This document shows positions 60,487 through 64,000 of a DNA stretch of 64,000 nt, piece after piece. Positions within the stretch are counted from its first letter, which is position 1. The number at the start of each line of letters is the position of its first letter. This DNA is from Brevundimonas sp. SH203. Its GTDB lineage: Bacteria > Pseudomonadota > Alphaproteobacteria > Caulobacterales > Caulobacteraceae. The DNA lies in assembly GCF_002157625.1 (NCBI RefSeq), contig NZ_BDMM01000003.1:186001-250000 (forward strand), read 5' to 3'. The notes beneath the pieces were generated by a model. It had not been told where the DNA came from, did no database searches, and saw only the letters and a program-made list of their open reading frames with translations. The translations under genes were made by a program, and so were the position numbers.

Positions 60487-62319
60487 ATGATCAAGACCGC
60501 CACGACACGGACCCGATGGCGCGCGGTTGCGGCCGCAACCGCCCTGATGTCGGCCGTCGCCAGCCCGGCCCTGGCCCAGACCGCCCCGACGCCCGCCGTG
60601 CTGGAGGCGTTGCGCCAGCGCCCGCCGCAGGACGAGGTGATCTATTTCCTGCTGCCCGACCGGTTCGCCAACGGCGATCCCGCCAACGACCACGGCAGCT
60701 ATGCGCCCCGCCGACTGGTCAGCGGCTTCGACCCGACCAACGCGGACTTCTATCATGGCGGCGATCTGGCGGGGGTGATCCAGCGGCTGGACTATATCCA
60801 GGGCCTGGGCGCGACGGCCGTGTGGCTGGCGCCGATCTTCAGGAACAAGCCGGTCCAGACGCATGGCGACTACACCGGCGCGGCGCACCACGGCTACTGG
60901 ATCACCGACTTCACCACGGTCGATCCCCATTTCGGCGACGAGGCGACGATGCGCGCCCTGGTCGATGCGGCCCATGCCCGGGGCATGAAGGTCTATCTGG
61001 ACATCGTGGCCAACCACACGGCCGACGTGATCCGCTATCTCGAATGCCCCCGCAACGACTGCGCCTATCGCAGCCGCGCCGACTATCCCTATACGCGCAA
61101 GGGCGGGGTGGAGGGAGCGCCGATCAACGACGGCTTCGACGGTCGCGACTTCTCGCGCCTGACCCGGCCCGACTACGCCTACACCCCTTACGTCCCGGCG
61201 GGCGAGGAGAACGCCAAGGTCCCCGCCTGGCTGAACGACCCGATCCGCTATCATAACCGGGGCGAAAGCACCTTTTCGGGCGAAAGCAGCCTGGATGGGG
61301 ACTTCGCCGGTCTGGACGACCTGCTGACCGAGGACCCGGTGGTCGTTCAGGGCATGATCGACGTCTTCGGCGGCTGGATCGACCGATACGGCATAGACGG
61401 CTATCGCATCGACACGGCCCGCCATGTGAACCCCGAATTCTGGCAGGCCTTCATCCCCGCCATGAAGGCCCGCGCCGCCGCCAAGGGCATTCCCAACTTC
61501 CACATCTTCGGCGAGGTCTATGACCCCGACCCGGCGGTCACGGCGCGGTTCACGCGGGTCGACGCCTATCCGGCCGTGCTGGACTTCCCGTTCCAGAAAC
61601 AGGCGACCGATGTCGCGGCGGGAAAGGTCGGGACCGACGTCCTGGCCCGGCTGTTCGACGCCGACGCCCTCTATGCGGACGGGGCCGACACGGCCGCCAT
61701 CCTGCCGACCTTCCTGGGCAATCACGACATGGGCCGGATCGGCTTCTTCGTGAAACAGGCCAACCCGAACGCCGACGACGCCGAACTGCTGGCCCGGATC
61801 ACGCTGGCCCATGCGCTGATGATGTTCAGCCGGGGCGTGCCGACCCTCTATTACGGCGACGAACAGGGCTTCGTCGGCGCGGGCGGATACGGAAACGCGC
61901 GCCAGGACATGTGGCCCAGCCGCACGCCGGTCTATGCGAACGAGACGCCCGTCGGCGGGCGCCGACCGGCCTATTCGACCGAGGCCCCGCTTTACCGGGC
62001 CGTCGCGGAGATGGCGCGGCTGCGGGCCGCCGAACCGGCGCTGCGTCGCGGTCGCCAGATCGTGCGCGCCTCTGGCGACAAGCCGGGCCTGTTCGCCCTA
62101 TCTCGCGTAGATGAGGCCCGCATGACCGACGACGGCGGCGAGGTGCTGGTCTTGTTCAACAGTTCGACCGCCCCCGTCAGCGCCAACGTCGAGGTGGAGC
62201 CCGGCTCGCTTCGGTGGCAGGCTCTGCGTGGCGATTGCGTCGCCCGTTCGTCGGCGCCCGCCAGCGTCGCCGTTCGCGTTCCCCCTCTCGACTACCTCGT
62301 TTGCAAGAGCGTTCCGTGA
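60487..62319 (+). CDS. Exported GH13 alpha-amylase family enzyme
   Basis: 610 residues with a signal peptide ending in ALAQT near residue 31, so it works outside the cytoplasm. GH13 motifs: DIVANHT (region I), GYRIDTARH (nucleophile Asp, region II), IFGEVYD (acid/base Glu, region III) and TFLGNHDMGR (region IV). YFLLPDRFANGDPANDHGSY resembles cyclomaltodextrinase/neopullulanase-like enzymes. It likely shortens maltodextrins after receptor uptake. GGGAG lies 8 bases before the ATG. Its stop overlaps the GTG start of the next gene. Confidence 0.92.
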   Translation: MIKTATTRTRWRAVAAATALMSAVASPALAQTAPTPAVLEALRQRPPQDEVIYFLLPDRFANGDPANDHGSYAPRRLVSGFDPTNADFYHGGDLAGVIQRLDYIQGLGATAVWLAPIFRNKPVQTHGDYTGAAHHGYWITDFTTVDPHFGDEATMRALVDAAHARGMKVYLDIVANHTADVIRYLECPRNDCAYRSRADYPYTRKGGVEGAPINDGFDGRDFSRLTRPDYAYTPYVPAGEENAKVPAWLNDPIRYHNRGESTFSGESSLDGDFAGLDDLLTEDPVVVQGMIDVFGGWIDRYGIDGYRIDTARHVNPEFWQAFIPAMKARAAAKGIPNFHIFGEVYDPDPAVTARFTRVDAYPAVLDFPFQKQATDVAAGKVGTDVLARLFDADALYADGADTAAILPTFLGNHDMGRIGFFVKQANPNADDAELLARITLAHALMMFSRGVPTLYYGDEQGFVGAGGYGNARQDMWPSRTPVYANETPVGGRRPAYSTEAPLYRAVAEMARLRAAEPALRRGRQIVRASGDKPGLFALSRVDEARMTDDGGEVLVLFNSSTAPVSANVEVEPGSLRWQALRGDCVARSSAPASVAVRVPPLDYLVCKSVP

Positions 62320-63965
62320 CCGCCCAACCCCTCGATCTTTCCCCTGTGGACGCCGCATCGACCCCGGCCACGGCGCGCGACTGGTGGCGGGGCGCGGTTC
62401 TGTATCAGATCTATCCGCGCAGCTTCGCCGATGCGAACGACGACGGCGTGGGCGACCTGAAGGGGATCGCCGACCATCTGGATCACGTCGCCAGCCTGGG
62501 CGTGGACGGGGTGTGGCTTTCGCCCTTCTTCAAGTCGCCGATGAAGGACTTCGGCTATGACGTATCGGACTATTGCGACGTCGATCCGATCTTCGGCGAC
62601 CTCGCCGACTTCGACGCCCTGGTCGCGCGCGCCCATGCCCTGGGGCTGAAGGTCGTCATCGACCAGGTGTTCTCGCATACCTCGGACGAACACCCCTGGT
62701 TCGCCGACAGCCGCGCCAGCCGCACCGGCGACCACGCCGACTGGTACGTCTGGGCCGACGCCAAGCCCGACGGCTCGCCGCCCTCGAACTGGCAGTCGGT
62801 GTTCGGCGGCCCGGCCTGGACCTGGGATGCGCGGCGCGGCCAGTATTACATGCACAACTTCCTGGCCTCCCAGCCCCAGTTGAACGTCAGGAACCCGGCG
62901 GTGCAGGACGCCCTGATCGCGGCGGCGCGGTTCTGGCTGGACCGGGGCGTGGACGGCTTCCGTCTGGATGCGATCAACTTCGCCATCCACGACCCGTCCC
63001 TGCGTGACAATCCGCCGATCGACGACGGCAAGAAGCGGACGCGGCCGTTCGACTTCCAGGACAAGATCTACAATCAGTCCCATCCCGACATCATCGGTTT
63101 CCTGAACCGCATCCGCGCCCTGACCGACAGCTATGACGCCCGGTTCACGGTGGCCGAGGTCGGTGGCGACCACGCCGACCGCGAGATGAAGGAATTCACC
63201 GCCGGGACCGACCGGCTGCATTCGGCCTACGGCTTCCTCTACCTCTACGCCGACACGCTGAAGGGCGAGCTGATCGGTCAGGGCGACCGGATGTGGCCGG
63301 ACCAGCAGGGCGAGGGCTGGCCGTCCTGGACCTTCTCCAACCACGATGCGCCGCGCGCGGTGTCGCGCTGGGCCAGGGGCCGCGACGAGAAGGCGTTCTC
63401 GGAGATGGCCCTGCTGCTGCTGATGTGCCTGCGCGGCAATGTCTTCGTCTATCAGGGCGAGGAGCTGGGCCTGCCCCAGGCCGAGGTGCCGTTCGAACGG
63501 CTGGTCGATCCCGAGGCCATCGCCAACTGGCCCCAGACCCTGGGCCGCGACGGCGCCCGCACGCCGATCCCCTGGATCGCCGCGGCACCCAACGCAGGCT
63601 TCTCGACCGTGGAGCCTTGGCTGCCGGTCGATCCCCGTCACAAGGCGCTGGCGGTGGATGCGCAGGAGGCGGACCCGACCTCGATCCTGCACGCCGCGCG
63701 CCGCATCATCGCCCTGCGTCAGGCCCATCCGGCGCTGCGGATCGGCGGACTGGAGATCGAGCGCGCGGGCGACCTGGTGGTCTTCCGCCGGTTCGAGCGG
63801 GCCGAGGGCGGCGAGCGGCTGCTATGCGTGTTCAACCTGGGCTTCGAGGCCGTGGACTGGTCGCCGCCCGCCGGGGCGCGTCGGATCGCGGCGGTCAACT
63901 GGACCGAGACGGACGGGGCCGCGCTGAGGCCGCTGGCCGGTCTGATCTTCGCCGACGCCGGATGA
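62316..63965 (+). CDS. GH13 alpha-glucosidase, cytoplasmic
   Basis: 549 residues from GTG 62316 (GTGA overlap with the preceding gene). No signal peptide, unlike its neighbour, so it should act in the cytoplasm on imported maltose or short dextrins. VLYQIYPRSFADANDDGVGD is the oligo-1,6-glucosidase/alpha-glucosidase start; DQVFSHTS, GFRLDAINF (nucleophile Asp), VAEVGGD (acid/base Glu) and FSNHDAPR (region IV) complete the active site. It matches AglA-type alpha-glucosidases of Caulobacterales and sphingomonads. Confidence 0.93.
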   Translation: MTAQPLDLSPVDAASTPATARDWWRGAVLYQIYPRSFADANDDGVGDLKGIADHLDHVASLGVDGVWLSPFFKSPMKDFGYDVSDYCDVDPIFGDLADFDALVARAHALGLKVVIDQVFSHTSDEHPWFADSRASRTGDHADWYVWADAKPDGSPPSNWQSVFGGPAWTWDARRGQYYMHNFLASQPQLNVRNPAVQDALIAAARFWLDRGVDGFRLDAINFAIHDPSLRDNPPIDDGKKRTRPFDFQDKIYNQSHPDIIGFLNRIRALTDSYDARFTVAEVGGDHADREMKEFTAGTDRLHSAYGFLYLYADTLKGELIGQGDRMWPDQQGEGWPSWTFSNHDAPRAVSRWARGRDEKAFSEMALLLLMCLRGNVFVYQGEELGLPQAEVPFERLVDPEAIANWPQTLGRDGARTPIPWIAAAPNAGFSTVEPWLPVDPRHKALAVDAQEADPTSILHAARRIIALRQAHPALRIGGLEIERAGDLVVFRRFERAEGGERLLCVFNLGFEAVDWSPPAGARRIAAVNWTETDGAALRPLAGLIFADAG

Positions 63966-63970
63966 AGGGG

Positions 63971-64000
63971 TCAGCCGCCGCAGGTCTCGCGAACGATCAA
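63971..64000 (-). CDS. C-terminal end of a probable LacI-family regulator
   Basis: Only ten codons are visible: L-I-V-R-E-T-C-G-G and stop (TGA at 63971-63973). The sequence fits the usual end of LacI-family regulators (L-x-V-R-x-S/T), and a LacI gene is expected beside a maltodextrin locus. The call is weak because so little is visible. Confidence 0.4.
   Translation of the reverse strand: MIVRETCGG

Noticed and set aside
1-64000. CRISPR arrays, prophage modules, rRNA genes
   Set aside because: No regularly spaced direct repeats with spacers, no phage structural genes and no rRNA-like sequence were seen. The terminase-like look of the protein at 29270 stands alone.

Overview
The window is GC-rich chromosomal DNA from an alphaproteobacterium. 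The gene content points to Caulobacterales and most closely to Brevundimonas-like bacteria: Caulobacter-type TonB-dependent receptors next to glycoside hydrolases, S46 dipeptidyl-peptidases, an opgH without opgG, NodT-type RND efflux, and many short GC-rich inverted repeats between genes. The genus is an inference from gene content; no rRNA gene or other marker is present.

Layout. 1-8746: a partial siderophore-type receptor, then a minus-strand galactan operon (Tat-exported GH2 beta-galactosidase, TonB receptor, GH53 endo-galactanase). 8970-15362: an accessory stretch with a decayed LysR regulator, a large autotransporter with Ig-type repeats, a membrane-anchored HTH/TPR protein and an IS6-type insertion sequence, ending near tRNA-Ser(GGA). 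15830-26536: msrA, a 2-oxoadipate dioxygenase-like gene, an acyltransferase fused to a second membrane domain, opgH, an SDR, small membrane proteins, and a pterin pair (folB, folM-like) preceded by a 26-residue membrane peptide. 26667-28588: a compact, less GC-rich restriction-modification module (controller protein with C-box, BamHI-like endonuclease, convergent DNA methyltransferase). 28757-36989: Nudix hydrolase, uvrC, two toxin-antitoxin pairs, carbonic anhydrase, pgsA, a crotonase. 37052-40017: DevBCA-type ABC exporter. 40240-44584: two S46 peptidases. 45161-48604: TetR with EmrAB-type efflux. 49204-55862: RND efflux operon with a divergent TetR. 55932-64000: maltodextrin locus (FucP-type MFS, TonB receptor, two GH13 enzymes, and the last codons of a probable LacI regulator).

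How genes work together. The left and right ends are two carbohydrate loci of the same design: outer-membrane uptake by a TonB receptor, extracytoplasmic hydrolysis, and, on the right, inner-membrane transport followed by cytoplasmic alpha-glucosidase. The two efflux systems each lie beside a TetR gene, with palindromes where an operator would be expected.

The most notable observation is the restriction module. The endonuclease carries the BamHI active-site block (E-W-E-T-G-N-I-S, H-R-S-M-N-K), and the hexamer GGATCC, the BamHI site, was not found anywhere in the 64 kb by eye, although I passed about a hundred GGATC pentamers followed by other bases. The system therefore looks like a functional or recently functional BamHI isoschizomer that has shaped the host sequence. 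No CRISPR array, rRNA gene, prophage or plasmid origin was seen.
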